The notes beneath the pieces were generated by a model. It did not search any database and was not told the origin of the DNA. It saw only the letters and a list, made by a program, of their open reading frames with translations. A DNA stretch of 17,586 nt from Goniomonas avonlea (lineage: Eukaryota > Cryptophyceae > Goniomonadida > Goniomonadaceae), in NCBI GenBank assembly GCA_003573635.1, contig QUTJ01031762.1:1-17586 (forward strand). Direction: 5' to 3'. The translations under genes were made by a program, and so were the position numbers. Shown piece by piece: positions 8,745-17,586 of this stretch (position 1 is its first letter; the number at the start of each line of letters is the position of its first letter).

Positions 8745-11700
8745 ATGTCCAAGGAGACCATCAAGGTGATAGCCGAAGGGCTGGGCATAGCTAATCTCAA
8801 GGATGAGGTGGCTGCTGCTGTTGCCCCTGATGTCGAGTTTCGCATTCGTGAGATTGTTCAGGTTTGTAGATCGATAAAAAATTGTAGATTTTTTCGAGGA
8901 GCCTTCTCAATGTGTCGTGCTGTAGGAAGCTCTGAAGTTCCGAAGACACTCCAAGCGAAAAAAGGTCACAACCGAGGACATCAACAATGCGCTGAGAGTG
9001 CGCAACGTCGAGGTTTGTTAATAATGTTTTTGCTGCTCGTTTGGTTACACGGTGTACAGACTCTCTACGGATTTTCGTTCTCTGAACCTCTCGCATTTCG
9101 CGTGGCTCAGGAGGGCACAGACTTGTTCACTGTGGTGCGTGAAGCAAGTTATGATTACAATGTTGAGGCTCATACCCGTACAGGAAGACAAAGAGCTTGA
9201 TTTCGATGAAATCATCGATGGCCCGCTCCCAAAGTGCCCGTTGGAGGTCAGCTTGTCCTCACATTGGTTGGCCGTGGAAGGAGTCCAACCAACCATCCCA
9301 GAAAATCCGCTCCCTGAAGGTGGATGCACTGATATTCATTGCATGCCCCAAAAAATCACTTTGGATGCAGAGATAGAGCATTTGGCCAGCAAGAACAAGC
9401 CAAAGCCTCCGCCTCCAGCAGGCGCCTCGGCGAATAATGAAGGCAAAACTCGGGTTGGCGAGACTCTATCTGCTGAATTGCAGCTGTATTATGACAAGGT
9501 CGGTGCTCGGTTCGGTTTTTCTGATGTTGGGTTGACGGCTCCCTCCAGCTCACGTCGGCCATCATCCATGGTCCCGAGTCTGTGCGCTCGGCTGCCCTCC
9601 TTTCCCTCTCACGGGACGCTGCCTTGCAGCAGCTGCTACCGTATCTCACTAACTTTATCGCAGACGAGGTTGGTCTTGCCCGATCCTCTGAATCGTTCTT
9701 TCTTGACAGACCACTCCGCGCAGGTCACCCGGGGCCTCAAGAACCTGCCCTTGCTCCGAACGCTAATGCGCACAGTTCGGGCTCTCCTTGCCAGTCCACA
9801 CTTTCATATTGAACCATACGTAAGATGCTCCCGGTTCTTTGTTCGTTGAATCGTTCAACAAGCAGTTGTTTAGGTCAATCGCGTTACTGTTCTAGAAGGA
9901 TGTTGTGGTCTAGGCGGCGAAACCTGAGCGCCAATTTGACCCTTGTTTCTCAGTTGCATCAACTGTTGCCATCCATCCTCACCTGCCTTGTTGGGAAGCG
10001 CCTTTGTGCAACTGACACTGAAGACCACTGGTCCCTACGCAACTTTGCTGCCTCAGTGGCAGCAAAAATTGTTCGTGTAAGTCTTCCTTTGTTGAGCGTT
10101 CTCCCGGAAGATCTTGGCAGATTCCCTTTGGGCGCGTTCTCTAGATCGACCACGTGGGGCTTCCCGTTGTGGCTGCTGGTTTGGTGTTTTGGTGTCAATT
10201 CAATGAGCCACGATGTGGCTGGGAGGAGGCCTGTGTGGGTGGAAATGTGGGGGCTGGGAGTGTGGGTCCCCTGGTTGCGTGGGTGTGCGGCGGCGTGCGG
10301 GTGAGAGGGTGTGCAGGTGCATGCGTGGGCGTGTGCGACACGACGAGGCCAGTACAGGCGGAGTAACGAATTGCTATTTAGACTTGTTGGGAGTTGGTCA
10401 CGTTGCCCGTGCTTTGTCCACAAAAGCAGCACGCAGGTCAAGGTCGGGTTTGACTTGGCGTGGCGTGACTTGTGTTTGACTGTAGTTGAGTTTACCAGCC
10501 AGGGTAGACCTGACTTGCCTTGGCTGTGGCTTGAACTGTAATATGCCAGCCAGGGTTTGACTTGACTTGACCTTGGCCCGACACTTGTTCAAGCACTCAT
10601 CAGATTCCTCGCAGATGTATGGGAAGGCGTACACAACCCTCCAGCCTCGAGTAACGCGCACGCTGTTACATGCCTTCCTTGACCCTGCAAGACCTCTGAC
10701 CACTCACTATGGCGCGATAGTCGGCCTCGCCGCCCTCGGGCCCCTCGTGAGTTATCATATCCTTCTTGTTTTCAACATCTCCTCTCCACTTCGTGCTCCC
10801 TCTCGCGCCTCTTTCCACCAACTTCGCCCCCCGTAGATCTGCCTTAGGAGTTGTTTCGCGCACTTTCCCGCCGTGCGTTGGACGTTTATGGATTTAGATA
10901 CAAGATGGCGCGCGCGCGGGCGGGGGGGGGGTGATTTGAGTGGCTGAGCTCTCCTCGCAGGCTGTGGCAAACCTTATTCTGCCCAACCTCAAGCTGTACT
11001 ATAGCCTGCTTGAGCCTGCCCTCACCGCTGACAACATGCACAAGAGAATTGAAGCGTGGCGAGTTCGTGGAGCCCTGTTGGTACGTCCGACTGTTCATCT
11101 TATGCAATATCCCTGGTCGTTGGTGAGCTTAGGTCTGATGTCCTTGGTCGTCGACGAAGCCGACTCACGCGCGCACTGGACACAATTTGCTTTGCGACGT
11201 AGCGCTTGTTCCACACGGCATCTATTCCTTCCACAGTATTGCTTCACGTCCACGAGCACCTGTGGACCCGCGCTCCTCACCCGCCACACCCTTTCAGTCT
11301 GCAGTTGGCGGCTGCTTTGCCCCTCCTCACCCGCCACCCTTTCAGTCTGCAGCTGGCGGCTGCTTTGCCCCTCCCGGCTGCTTTGCCCCTCCTCACCCGC
11401 CACCCTTTCAGTCTGCAGCTGGCGGCTGCTTTGCCCCTCCCGGCTGCTTTGCCCCTCCTCACCCGCCACCCTTTCAGTCTGCAGCTGGCGGCTGCTTTGC
11501 CCCTCCCGGCTGCTTTGCCCCTCCTCACCCGCCACCCTTTCAGTCTGCAGCTGGCGGCTGCTTTGCCCCTCCCGGCTGCTTTGCCCCTCCTCACCCGCCA
11601 CCCTTTCAGTCTGCAGTTGGCGGCTGCTTTGCCCGGCATCCGGAGGTTTTTGAAGCACCAACGCCGCCAGCCAATGCCAGAGCCGCCGTCACCGCCAAGA

Positions 11701-12683
11701 CAGCGGCAGTGACGTCTGTAGCAACTCGGACTGCGTCACAGAGCGTGACTCTCCCTCCGGCCGTCGCAACTTCGGCTGGGGCATGGTCGGCTCGGACTGC
11801 TTTCCGGTGGAACCGAGTGTGAGTTGTGGGGGGGCGGGGGGGGGCGAGGGCGAGGGCGAGAGGGAGAGAGACACAGACAGACACGGACACCGTCACGGTG
11901 ACAGACACGGGACAAAGACAGACGCAGTGAGGGTGACGTGAGTGAGTGAGGGTGTGAGGATGAGTGGTGAGAGAGAGTGAGGGTGAGTAAGAGAGTGGGT
12001 GTGTGTGTGAGAGAGAGAATCAGTGTGAGTGTGAGTGAGACTCAGAGTGAGACTCAGCACGGACACGGACAGACAGACACTGCTCTCACACTCACACTCT
12101 CTCACACTGGGCTCACTCTCCCACGCAACTGACACTCACCCACGCTCTCACACGCGGGCAGACGCTGACACGGACACTGACACAGACACAAACAGACGGA
12201 CACTGACACGGACACTGACACGGACACGACACGGACACGGACACGGACACGGTCACGGACACTGACAGACATGGACAGACACGGACACTCTCTGTCTTGT
12301 TGTCTGTCTGTCAAGTCGTGTAGACAGACGGTGGAGACAGACAGACAGACGGGTACTCTGTGTTTGACTCTCTTGTGCTCTGTGCCTTGTCCCTAGGTCT
12401 TACTGCTGATTCTGTCTGCTGATCGGTTTTGAAACCCAAAGCCCACTCTTTTTTTTCTCGATCCCAGTCTGGGTTTTAACGACTCGCCCGCAGCGCGCGA
12501 CCTGCTGCAGCAGCAGCGACGGCGATGGACGTGGATGCCGGCCAGACAGTGTCCAAGAAGCGCAAGGCCGCGGACTCAGACCACCCGGCGTGGACGCAGT
12601 TGATGCACGTTGCTGAAATATTTGGTCCGGGCGTCGAGCCTTTTATCCGCCTTCGCGGTCACCCCAGCGATATTCTGTTGTAG
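8745..12683 (+). CDS. TAF6: Transcription initiation factor TFIID subunit 6 (TAF6)
   Basis: Thirteen exons give 658 aa: 8745-8861, 8926-9012, 9060-9134, 9184-9319, 9371-9498, 9549-9668, 9724-9819, 9954-10076, 10615-10746, 10961-11080, 11128-11198, 11237-11818, 12494-12683. TAF6 pairs with TAF9 through a histone fold and scaffolds TFIID, and in some lineages SAGA, at promoters in the nucleus. Residues 1-68 are the histone fold (MSKETIKVIAEGLGI, then VTTEDINNALRVRNVE). They are followed by the diagnostic linker LFTVEDKELDFDEII and HWLAVEGVQPTIPENP. Residues ~165-395 are the HEAT-repeat middle domain (LYYDK, LQQLLPYLTNFIADE, DTEDHWSLRNFAA, HYGAIVGLAALG). Residues 421-537 are a 22-residue Pro/Cys/Phe-rich tandem repeat not typical of TAF6. 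The last exon has a KKRK basic cluster (617-620) and ends SDILL. The 51-nt intron at 9320-9370 is in frame and could be retained. The exon at 11128-11198 has a weak acceptor and is the least sure part. Confidence 0.93.
10436..10590 (+). repeat. Degenerate ~50-55-bp direct repeats in a 538-nt TAF6 intron
   Basis: Units share GGTTTGACTTGGC/GGTAGACCTGACTTGCCTTGG-like strings near 10444, 10503 and 10553. CCAGCCAGGGT is repeated exactly near 10495 and 10548. The intron (10077-10614) also has a GTGTGGG/GGGTGTGCGG-rich stretch near 10205-10340. Confidence 0.6.
11292..11637 (+). repeat. Coding minisatellite, 66-bp unit, in a TAF6 exon
   Basis: Units begin with TTTCAGTCTGCAG at 11292, 11340, 11406, 11472, 11538 and 11604. 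The first is 48 bp and lacks an 18-bp piece; the next four are 66 bp each; the last is partial. The four full units look identical. The translated frame is FQSAAGGCFAPPGCFAPPHP plus PP. Because 66 is a multiple of three, copy-number changes keep the frame. All six frames are nearly open here, which produces spurious open frames. Confidence 0.95.
11819..12493 (+). repeat. 675-nt last TAF6 intron made of G-rich and GACACGGA-type simple sequence
   Basis: The donor is GTGAGT at 11819 and the acceptor is CCCGCAG ending at 12493. The start is G-rich (GGGGGGGCGGGGGGGG, GAGGGCGAGG), then GTGAGAGTGAG arrays to about 12050. CTCACACTCACACTC arrays follow at about 12083-12125, and then GACACGGACACTGACACGG arrays to about 12300. 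The GTGAG and CTCAC blocks are mutually complementary. Confidence 0.8.
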
Positions 12684-12733
12684 TGTAGCCTGTAGCTTCC
12701 CCGTGGCATTCTGAGCTTCTCCCGTTCCTCCGG

Positions 12734-12749
12734 CCCCCCCCCCCCCCCC
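12734..12749 (+). repeat. C16 homopolymer
   Basis: Sixteen consecutive C about 50 bp after the TAF6 stop codon, in its likely 3' UTR. Confidence 0.9.
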
Positions 12750-12847
12750 GAGACCCCTTGACTGGCTGCCAGCGTCCGTCCCCTTATGGTGTCAAAGTTC
12801 TTGGACTCAGCTGTGACCAGACCCAGGCTCTTGCACGACAGTCGGCT

Positions 12848-12891
12848 CTTGATGCGCTCAAGAGTAACGCTTGATTCGCTCAAGAGTAACT
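12848..12891 (+). repeat. 22-bp tandem duplication
   Basis: Two adjacent 22-base copies sharing CGCTCAAGAGTAAC (12848-12869 and 12870-12891) with two mismatches. Confidence 0.8.
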
Positions 12892-13052
12892 GGTCGTTGC
12901 CAAACTGTGACGGATCATACGCTTGATTCTTATTCTGGTCTTTGCCCACCATGTGACGGATCCTCGTTTGGTCGCTGTGCTCGTCACATGTGGGCGTGGC
13001 GTCTTTCACGGGTGCACACTCCCAACTCCCGCGGTCCTCCGGTCGTGCTCTC

Positions 13053-13159
13053 CGACTGGGGCACGCCCTGTGCTCTTGTCCGGTTGGGGAACACCCTGTG
13101 CTCTTGTCCGACTGTGGAACACCCTGTGCCCCTGTGCTCTTGTCCGACTGGGGAACACC
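13053..13159 (+). repeat. 28-bp tandem repeat, four units
   Basis: Units begin at 13053, 13081, 13109 and 13145. The common form is CGACTGGGGAACACCCTGTG followed by CTCTTGTC. The third unit carries an 8-base internal duplication (CCCCTGTG) and the fourth is partial. Confidence 0.85.
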
Positions 13160-13311
13160 AATGAAGCTACCCATACTGGACATGAATTCTTATTATTGTT
13201 CTCACTCATTCTCTGTCTGGAGCCACCATTGGGCGCGTGGCGAAATCTAGGCTTCTTTCGGAAATATAATTTATTTTTCTTACCCCCCTTGGTTGTTAAT
13301 CAGAAGCTAGC

Positions 13312-13316
<5 letters not shown>

Positions 13317-13360
<44 letters not shown>
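13317..13360 (+). repeat. (AG)22 microsatellite
   Basis: An uninterrupted 44-base AG dinucleotide tract in the convergent intergenic region. Confidence 0.95.
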
Positions 13361-13365
<5 letters not shown>

Positions 13366-13508
13366 TGAAACCGCTAGGAACTGCTTAGACAGCTCTGCAA
13401 AAACCCACATAAACCAACCAACGCTGGTTTATGAACCATGGACAGGACCAGCCCAGCTGCTGGAATATTGACAGCAAGTAATTACACCGAGAGCGCAATA
13501 AACAACAA

Positions 13509-13694
13509 GCCCACATGTCCACAGGCACAAACCAGGCCGCTTGACGGCGCGTGTCGGCTTGTCCGCCTATGTTAACGCAATTCATTCACAGGCATAAACA
13601 GCCAGCCTGCATGTCGGCTCGTCCGGCTCTATGTTAACACAGATTCATTCACAGACATAACCAACGAGCCCGCGTGTCGGCTCGGCCTCTCTAT
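13509..13694 (+). repeat. Three tandem units of the 62-bp dispersed repeat
   Basis: Unit starts are 13509 (divergent at its 5' side), 13571 (GTTAACGC) and 13633 (GTTAACAC), each exactly 62 bases apart; the array ends before GTACAC at 13695. Shared core strings are ATTCATTCACAG, GTGTCGGCT and CTCTAT. The element is also present once, inverted, at 106-173. Confidence 0.85.
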
Positions 13695-14228
13695 GTACAC
13701 GATGGGAGAAAGGGGTGAGGGAAAGAGCGCGAAAGTGGCGGTCCATGTACGGCTCGACCCCTGTCCGACACAGACCCTCCTCGAAATAATTAAATTGCGA
13801 ATGCACGACAGCACCTGTTTCCACGTCGCACATGCGATAGATAAAATGCACAACACACACACACATTATCGACAACCTTTGATGCCCTTCCACTAAATCG
13901 TCGCCTGCGCACCAGACCACCCGGCTCGCAGCGAGCGGTTAACCTTTCGAGCAACGCCGCGGGCGTTTTGGTCAAGAGATAAGTCATGGGCCAGCCACCT
14001 GAAAGCGCAGCTCCCAGCTCCAGCCTGAGCGCACCCACGCTGCAAAATTGGGCACTTGACCTCAAATTTGGCACCCCAGTGGCGACTGGGCCTGATCGGA
14101 ACCAAATTGTGTCGCGTTTGCAGCTGCCAGTTGCTCTCAGAGCAGCAGAGAACGCTCCGCCCCCGCGAGGTAACAACAGCGAAAACCATTCGATTGCCGG
14201 CCATCATTAACGAGGCCAACGATGCATG

Positions 14229-15620
14229 CTAGCGAACAACAGCGTATGAGGCACAAGCAGCGACGCCGCACATGTTGGCGCCGCGTTGAAGCCAGAAGTA
14301 ACTAAAAAGCCAGGTGTGAGAGAAACATCAAAATACGCTCCCATAGACGACAGACAGAGTCGATTTGGAGCTCACCCGTCTAAGCCCCATTTCGTGCCCC
14401 ACGAGTTCTTGATGATCCAGTAGTCCATGTCCGACGACGCGTCGTGGTCATAGCCAACTGCGTAAGCTGGTGAGTCCACAACCCACTCAGATGAGCGATC
14501 ACCTGCTAACACTGCGTGGTCTGTCTCTTCTGGAGTCTGTGGACACTTCTTGGAATAGTAGACGCCCCCTCTGTAAAACTGAAATCCGATTGCGATGTGA
14601 AAGCTGCGAGAGGTCAGTCTCCAGGTTCGGGTCCAGGCAAGGACAACCTGACACTGACAGGACCGACGTTGGCTACCGCCTGCTCGAGCTGATCCTCGTC
14701 ATCCTGAGTGATATTGACAACAGACGCGACAGTAGCAGCAACAGTTGCCTGCAGTAGTAGTGAGAACAAGGCCCAGCGTGGTCGATTCTTACGTTCGAAA
14801 ATGTACAAGTCTCTGTTTTGGCCTTGTAAAGATACGACTGTTCACTGTCCAAACCACCCTGGTACATGACCGACTCAAATGCCTGTCGAAATTGAGCGGA
14901 TGAGTCGGGAAGCTTGACCAAACGAGCACACACACCTGTGAGGGACTGCCCCCTTTGCAGCCGTGATTGTTGAAATTTGTCGAGCAGTCGATGAGCTGCT
15001 GCTCGCTCAGAGGGACAAGCTTCCCAGTCTGGAACAATGTGCGTCAGAAGTCAAAGGGTCACAGTGGGGGACGATTCACCTTGATCGCGGTCATTGATTC
15101 CAAGCAGCCGGTGGCCGAGAATGCCCAGCAGGAGCCACAGAGCCCCTGAGATTTCACAGGGGACACCACCCCTGTCCCCAAATGAGAAAGAAACAAAACA
15201 AAGATCATTTTCGGACCTTTGGTCCTCCAGTCGACTGAGGGAGGCGGGTCAGGCAGGGGCCCCTTCACGGTCTTTGGTGTTTGTTGAGTCGACACGCAGA
15301 CCTACGACGTGTGAGTCCTGAACGCAAACTAGGATCCTGACCACCTGGTCCGCTTTCAACTTTGCCGAAAATTCTGCCCAGGAAAGGTCGGAGAATTCGT
15401 TCAACTCAGCCTGCCACGAATGGCTCCCGTTGTTGTGCGCATCGACCCAAGCTTTGTTCTCTGCAAAGATCGCCAAGCGCTTTTGGAACTCTTCCGCGGT
15501 TGAGTAGTTGCGATTATAGGTAATAATGAAATCGGTAAAAGCCTCATAATCCTCAGCCTCCTCAGCTCGACCCTGGGGGGCAGACACAAGCAACAGAAGG
15601 CCCACGAGCTGGAGCTTCAT
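14229..15620 (-). CDS. Cathepsin L-like papain-family cysteine protease (C1A), preproenzyme
   Basis: Nine exons give 330 aa, the usual length: 15620-15345, 15301-15217, 15171-15080, 15028-14936, 14882-14793, 14748-14648, 14603-14503, 14457-14376, 14301-14229. Residues 1-19 are a signal peptide. The I29 propeptide has the ERFNIN-type pattern Glu44, Arg48, Phe52, Asn55, Val59, Asn63, followed by [11 protein letters not shown]. The mature enzyme starts near [11 protein letters not shown]. Gln129 forms the oxyanion hole and Cys135 in CGSCWAFS is the nucleophile; His275 (DHAVLAVGY) and Asn297 (IIKNSWG) complete the site. LSEQQLIDC and GCKGG are family hallmarks. All splice joins keep phase and every catalytic residue is present, so an active lysosomal or food-vacuole, or secreted, endopeptidase is expected. 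The ERFNIN propeptide favours cathepsin L/K/S-like over B-like. The gene faces exportin-4 across a 187-bp promoter. Confidence 0.96.
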
Positions 15621-15807
15621 TCGTTTTTTTGCGTCTGCCCCACGCCGGTTTTTGTTCAGTGGGATTGCGTTCCAATCTGATAGCTGTTTGAAAGGAAAGC
15701 AACACTCTTCGGGATAATCAGTTGCTATCTTAGCGGAACGTGGGTTTGTCAGTGTGTCACATATATGGAGCTTGTTAGCGTTTTGTTAGTGAGCACGCTG
15801 TGGAAAG
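15621..15807. promoter_or_regulatory. 187-bp divergent promoter between the cysteine protease and exportin-4
   Basis: This lies between two opposed start codons. It contains CCAAT (15672-15676), TCGGGATAATC (15709-15719), CACATATATGG (15759-15769) and GAGCTTGTTA (15768-15777). The second and fourth strings also occur in the promoter at 2157-2291, the second there as its reverse complement. Confidence 0.6.
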
Positions 15808-17586
15808 ATGTCGAGCGATCCTCTCCCTGACTTCGAGCGGGCCAGTGAACAGCTCCAGGTGCGATTTTCTCGTTATTCCCTATTGCGCGTTCACCCATCC
15901 GCTTTTGCAGAGTGGTGATGCTTCTGCTCGTGCCGCCGCTGGCGAGTATCTCCTCAATTTTCGCAGCACTGACAAAGCCCTGGAAGCGAGCGAATATATT
16001 CTTGGTGAGAGACTGTTGCGTGATCACTGTTCCTCATTGCCCCCAGGCAAGTCAACCAATCCGAGTACCTGTTTTCAAGCTGCCTGTGTTTTACGTGATG
16101 TTCTTCTTCGAGACTGGGCCGTCGTTGCCGTGGAAAAGCGTCTTGCAGTTCAGAACTACCTCGCGCAACTCGTCATTAGCCAGCCCGAGTCCGTCCGACT
16201 TCTTCGCGTGCGAATTGTATCGTCTAACTGCTGCGCAGCTTGAAGCCGTTCGTCAGGGCACTTTGCCTTCAGATTGTCGCGTTGATTCTTAAACGCAGCT
16301 GGTTCGAGAAAACAGCAGAGGTGGAACAATGATACTTCGGGGCCAATGTCTCACTTGCCCACAGGATAAAGCTGCATTTTTTTCACAGATCGGTGATTTG
16401 CTCAAGGCTGACTCGATCAAGGTGGTCACCATGCTGGACTGGCCACGTGCTCACCTCCTCCCGCAGCGCGTAGTCGGTGTCCACATGGCACTGGCTGTGG
16501 TGAATGAGTTTTCTTCCTCAAAGTGTTCTGCTGTTGGCCTTACTTGGGAATTTCACTACCGTTGTGGCAGCTCTCTTAACAAAGTTCGTGCTTTCCTTTC
16601 CTTCTTGATTGCTCAGGGTTGGAGCAGGAGGGATATCTACGCGGCTTGTATAGTCATTTGCTCACTCTCATCCGGGGAGTGGCAGAGGTTGGACCAACTG
16701 AAGACACTGCGATCTGGCTTGGTACCTGCCTGTCTGCTTTGGGGCAGTGTTTGGCTTGGCAGTTCGACGACAACGGTGAGGTTTTGGTCATATTTGCCCA
16801 CAGTTCCCTCCTTAGCATCTCTCTGAGTCATCGATACGCCTATGAACGACCCTTTCCCCGTCAATCTTTAATCACACACTTGCAGTTGGTGCAGGTGCCT
16901 ATGCAGGAACCAAATCGTTGTCTGCCAAGTCGCTCCTCGTGTGCCCAGACGGAGCTTGGCGAGAGAATCTCTTGGACGCCAATTCCCTGCATGCCGTGTT
17001 CAAGGTGCTCTTTCCGTCAGCTTGTCAGTCAGTCAGTCAGTCTCCCGAAAGAGATCATCCCGCTGATCTCCTTGCGTTTTTTCTGGCTGACGGTGACTTG
17101 TGCCTCCAGCTGTATTCCTTGGTTCGACACCACCAGGACATGGGGCACAGGACGAGAGAGCTTCTCGTCGCCATTTGCTCCATCCGAGGCGAGGTGGTGG
17201 GAGACCCCGCTGACCACGCCAATTTTCTCTCGCTGATGCTGCCGTCGATAATGCAGCTGCTCATGTATGGCATTTGCACACAGGTTCACGCACGCCTTCA
17301 CACACGCGTACACTACATTCACGCACATTGCACACAGACAAGCGCCTTCACGCACGTGCATGCATGCGCTCACCTTCACGTTCGCGATAGTGCTCATTCG
17401 CCTCCCCGCACGTGCGCGCATGCGCTCACCTTCACGCGGGCAGACATTCACTCGATGCCCTTGCTCACTTCTCTCACCCAGCTTGCGCTCAGGCACCCTC
17501 TCATGTGACTTGCCGTGCACCCACTCCTCACCCACTCTCTTCTCACGTGACTTGCCGTGCACCCACTCCTCACCCACTCTCTTCTC
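15808..17586 (+). CDS. XPO4: Exportin-4-like nuclear export receptor, N-terminal part (runs off the window)
   Basis: Nine exons are readable: 15808-15858, 15911-16004, 16047-16207, 16273-16320, 16365-16421, 16467-16587, 16617-16775, 16895-17004 and 17110 to about 17283, giving about 325 residues. Exportin-4 family members are importin-beta superfamily HEAT-repeat receptors that carry cargo through the nuclear pore with Ran-GTP; the full protein is usually over 1,100 aa. The call rests on collinear family blocks: a helical N terminus, STCFQAACVLRDVLLRDW (residues 55-72), IVALILKRSWFEK, ALAVVNEFSSS then GLTWEFHYRC, and DGAWRENLLD then VRHHQDMGHRTRELLVAI. XPO7/RanBP17 is the alternative, but the EFSSS...G(L)..EFH block favours exportin-4. 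The 16208-16272 intron may hide a few more coding residues, and the intron at 16588-16616 would be only 29 nt. The 3' end lies beyond the window, after an intron or tract of repeats from about 17284. Confidence 0.85.
17284..17586 (+). repeat. CAC/CACGC-rich simple sequence ending in 42-bp tandem repeats
   Basis: This is probably the start of a long exportin-4 intron (donor GTTCAC at 17284, or GTATGG at 17265). It shows TTCACGCACG, ACACACGCG and GCATGCGCTCACCTTCACG repeats. It then has two 42-bp units at 17503-17544 and 17545-17586 that differ at one base; the array continues past the window edge. Confidence 0.75.

Larger units (their letters stand above)
12684..14228. other. 1.5-kb convergent intergenic region rich in tandem repeats, no firm gene
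   Basis: It lies between the 3' ends of TAF6 (plus) and the cysteine protease (minus). It contains C16 (12734-12749), a 22-bp and a 28-bp tandem repeat, (AG)22 and three 62-bp units. Two open frames (174 aa on minus at 12659-13183; 74 aa on plus at 13986-14210) show no recognisable domain and no supported splicing, so no gene is called. From 13700 to 14228 I see nothing else definable. Confidence 0.55.

Noticed and set aside
9320-9370. Continuous open frame through this 51-nt stretch of TAF6
   Set aside because: It could be coding, but it has a donor, a CTGAT branch-like site and a GCAG acceptor, and removing it gives a smoother linker. It is treated as an intron with the alternative noted.
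10940-11661. Long frames on both strands across the TAF6 repeat region
   Set aside because: The 66-bp unit is a multiple of three and has no stops in most frames, so every copy extends all frames. Only the FQSAAGGCFAPP frame connects in phase to TAF6 exons on both sides.
12659-13183. 174-aa open frame on the minus strand
   Set aside because: It overlaps the TAF6 stop, runs through the C16, 22-bp and 28-bp repeats, and has no recognisable domain. It is more likely open by chance in repetitive sequence.
13509-13694. Regularly spaced repeats that might suggest a CRISPR array
   Set aside because: The units are directly adjacent without unique spacers, the genome is eukaryotic, and the same unit occurs elsewhere. 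This is a tandem satellite-like repeat.
13986-14210. 74-aa ATG-started open frame on the plus strand
   Set aside because: Composition is partly protein-like, but there is no domain, no supported splice partner and no clear promoter. It is not enough for a gene call.
16288-16298. GGTTCGAG, similar to a tRNA B box
   Set aside because: It lies inside an exportin-4 exon with no A box or cloverleaf around it. No tRNA or rRNA gene was found in the window.

Overview
This window is nuclear DNA from a eukaryote, most likely a free-living unicellular protist. Its genes are split by many very short GT-AG introns: I infer 47 introns in five genes, 31 of them 29-56 nt long. The six genes are read from spliced open frames. 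Exon joins were chosen only where splice sites, codon phase and protein sense agreed. Two genes are clear eukaryotic housekeeping genes (TAF6 and exportin-4) and one is a cathepsin L-like protease. The lineage cannot be named from the sequence alone. The short introns, simple-sequence-filled long introns and polyglutamine tracts argue against a typical animal, fungal or land-plant genome.

Layout. The six genes form three head-to-head pairs with 135-187 bp between start codons, separated by convergent 3' ends. Pair 1: a secreted, probably membrane-anchored ADP-ribosyltransferase-like protein (2156 down to 386, minus) and an intronless secreted clan-A glycoside hydrolase (2292-3311, plus). Pair 2: a 1005-residue protein with ankyrin repeats, a degenerate J domain, a polyglutamine region, a SAM domain and coiled coils (8577 down to 3992, minus), and TFIID subunit TAF6 (8745-12683, plus). 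Pair 3: a cathepsin L-like cysteine protease (15620 down to 14229, minus) and exportin-4 (15808 to beyond the right edge, plus).

Gene-poor stretches. 1-385 carries one 62-bp repeat copy and a candidate poly(A) signal. 3312-3991 is a convergent 3' region with a G13 run. 12684-14228 holds several tandem repeats, including three copies of the same 62-bp element in the opposite orientation. Long introns in the ankyrin/J/SAM, TAF6 and exportin-4 genes are packed with simple sequence.

How the genes relate. They do not form a pathway. TAF6 (transcription initiation) and exportin-4 (nuclear export) are housekeeping genes, while the ADP-ribosyltransferase, glycoside hydrolase and protease all enter the secretory route. 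The most novel item is the ankyrin/J/polyQ/SAM/coiled-coil protein, followed by the ectoenzyme-like ADP-ribosyltransferase and the intronless, probably laterally acquired glycoside hydrolase.
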